Origin: Rhabditoides inermis
Taxonomy: Eukaryota > Nematoda > Chromadorea > Rhabditida > Rhabditidae
DNA: 64,000 nt
NCBI GenBank assembly: GCA_963966185.1
Contig: CAWZYM010000482.1
Span: 1 to 64,000, forward strand
Direction: 5' to 3'
Part shown: in pieces, positions 63,311-64,000 of the stretch
Position numbering within the stretch: the first letter of the stretch is position 1
Layout: each line of letters opens with the position of its first letter
Position numbers and translations under genes: made by a program
The notes under the pieces: generated by a model
Databases searched by the model: none
Seen by the model: only the letters and a program-made list of their open reading frames with translations
Told to the model about the DNA's origin: nothing

Positions 63311-64000
63311 AGTTCGACATCACATCCATTCCAACCAAATCGAAGAAACTGGATTTGGGGTCGTTCGACGGAAGTCTCGATGATTTCGACGAGTTCTATG
63401 ATCTATTCGAAGTTCTCGTTCACAACACAAACGTAGCACAGGTGGTCAAATTCACTGCGCTCAAAAATTCTCTAATCGGAGAGCCTGCGGAGCTAATCAA
63501 ACGATTTCCAGCCAACGGCAGCAGGCACAAAGAGGCTATTAGCCTGCTCAAGCGGACATATGGCCGCGCACAGGCTAAAGAAACAAGCCTGTCGACAAAA
63601 TTGCACAACGTCGCGCATGCGAACAATTCCGTGTCGCAATGTCGGTCAGTGCTCAATGAGCTATTCGCAACAATTGCCTCCCTCAAACGATACGGTGAAA
63701 CAAATCACACGTGGGTGAGTGCGGTTGTAAAGGGAAATTCCCAGGTGAGATTTGAGACAAACTGTCCCTCTCATGCCCACATCTCGAGCAATCGGATGTG
63801 GACGGTCTCTTGGAAAAGGTCGAGGAGATCGTGATTGCAATGGAAGACCTACAGTTCGCACAAAAACACTGTCATGGCGGCTCAAAGAAAGTGCTCACTC
63901 AAACTCTTTTCGTGAGCGCTCCACGGTCCAGCAACAAGAAAGCCGACAATCGAAAGACAATAAAAAGTGTCTTCTATGTGCAAAAACCAATCAAACACGT
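63311..64000 (+). pseudogene. BEL/Pao-type gag (DUF1759 region), broken, runs off window
   Basis: The frame 63313-63720 carries the DUF1759 signature: LGSFDGSLDDFDEFYDLFEV, then KFTALKNSLIGEPAELIKRF and EAISLLKRTYG. Near 63720-63760 the conserved frame is lost: the similarity continues in a different frame and crosses an in-frame TGA. From about 63790 a third frame (LLEKVEEIVIAMEDLQFA) continues to the window end. At least two frameshifts and one stop show this copy is dead in its gag. Protease, reverse transcriptase and integrase, if present, lie beyond the window. Confidence 0.75.

Overview
This is eukaryotic genomic DNA, almost certainly from a nematode. The evidence is a class-T serpentine chemoreceptor gene, a close LGC-46-type ligand-gated chloride channel, many short introns (some only 48-52 nt), two genes packed like an operon (cct-8 followed by csn-4), and splice-acceptor-like sites directly in front of several start codons, as expected for spliced-leader trans-splicing. 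The species cannot be named from the sequence alone. The window is very rich in simple repeats (GAA, GA/CT, CCCTCT, AT, AAT) and in small mobile elements.

Layout, left to right. 1-1213 is one GAA-triplet block. About 5.5-7.7 kb is an element with long GC-rich inverted ends that encloses broken exons resembling a WD40 protein. 10.5-16.4 kb is a 17-exon lgc-46-like anion channel gene, with palindromic MITEs and a 165-bp repeat in and after it. 17.0-18.0 kb is a fold-back element with a MITE nested in it. 20.6-22.4 kb is an Srt chemoreceptor. 23.9-27.5 kb on the minus strand is a Penelope-like retroelement whose GIY-YIG domain precedes the reverse transcriptase, with a hammerhead-like motif past its 3' end. 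29.4-29.8 kb is a small two-exon gene for a stand-alone P2X7-tail-like cysteine domain. 30.2-33.2 kb is cct-8 (CCT theta) and 33.5-41.0 kb is csn-4 (COP9 signalosome subunit 4), whose last intron holds a tandem array of tRNA-like units. 41.0-46.1 kb is gene-poor and GA/CT-rich. 46.1-53.3 kb is a ten-finger C2H2 transcription factor gene with a 400-bp CCCTCT array in one intron. From 54.9 to 61.6 kb there is a cluster of at least three, and perhaps six, genes for small secreted proteins of 48-107 residues. The window ends in a decayed BEL/Pao-type gag.

The conserved genes (cct-8, csn-4, lgc-46, zinc finger) were assembled exon by exon; all joins keep phase and give products of 548, 401, 437 and 633 aa. 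The least familiar part is the secreted-peptide cluster. Three members share a C-terminal two-cysteine motif, two share an upstream element, and an orphan copy of that element lies beside an AT repeat. I do not recognise this family.
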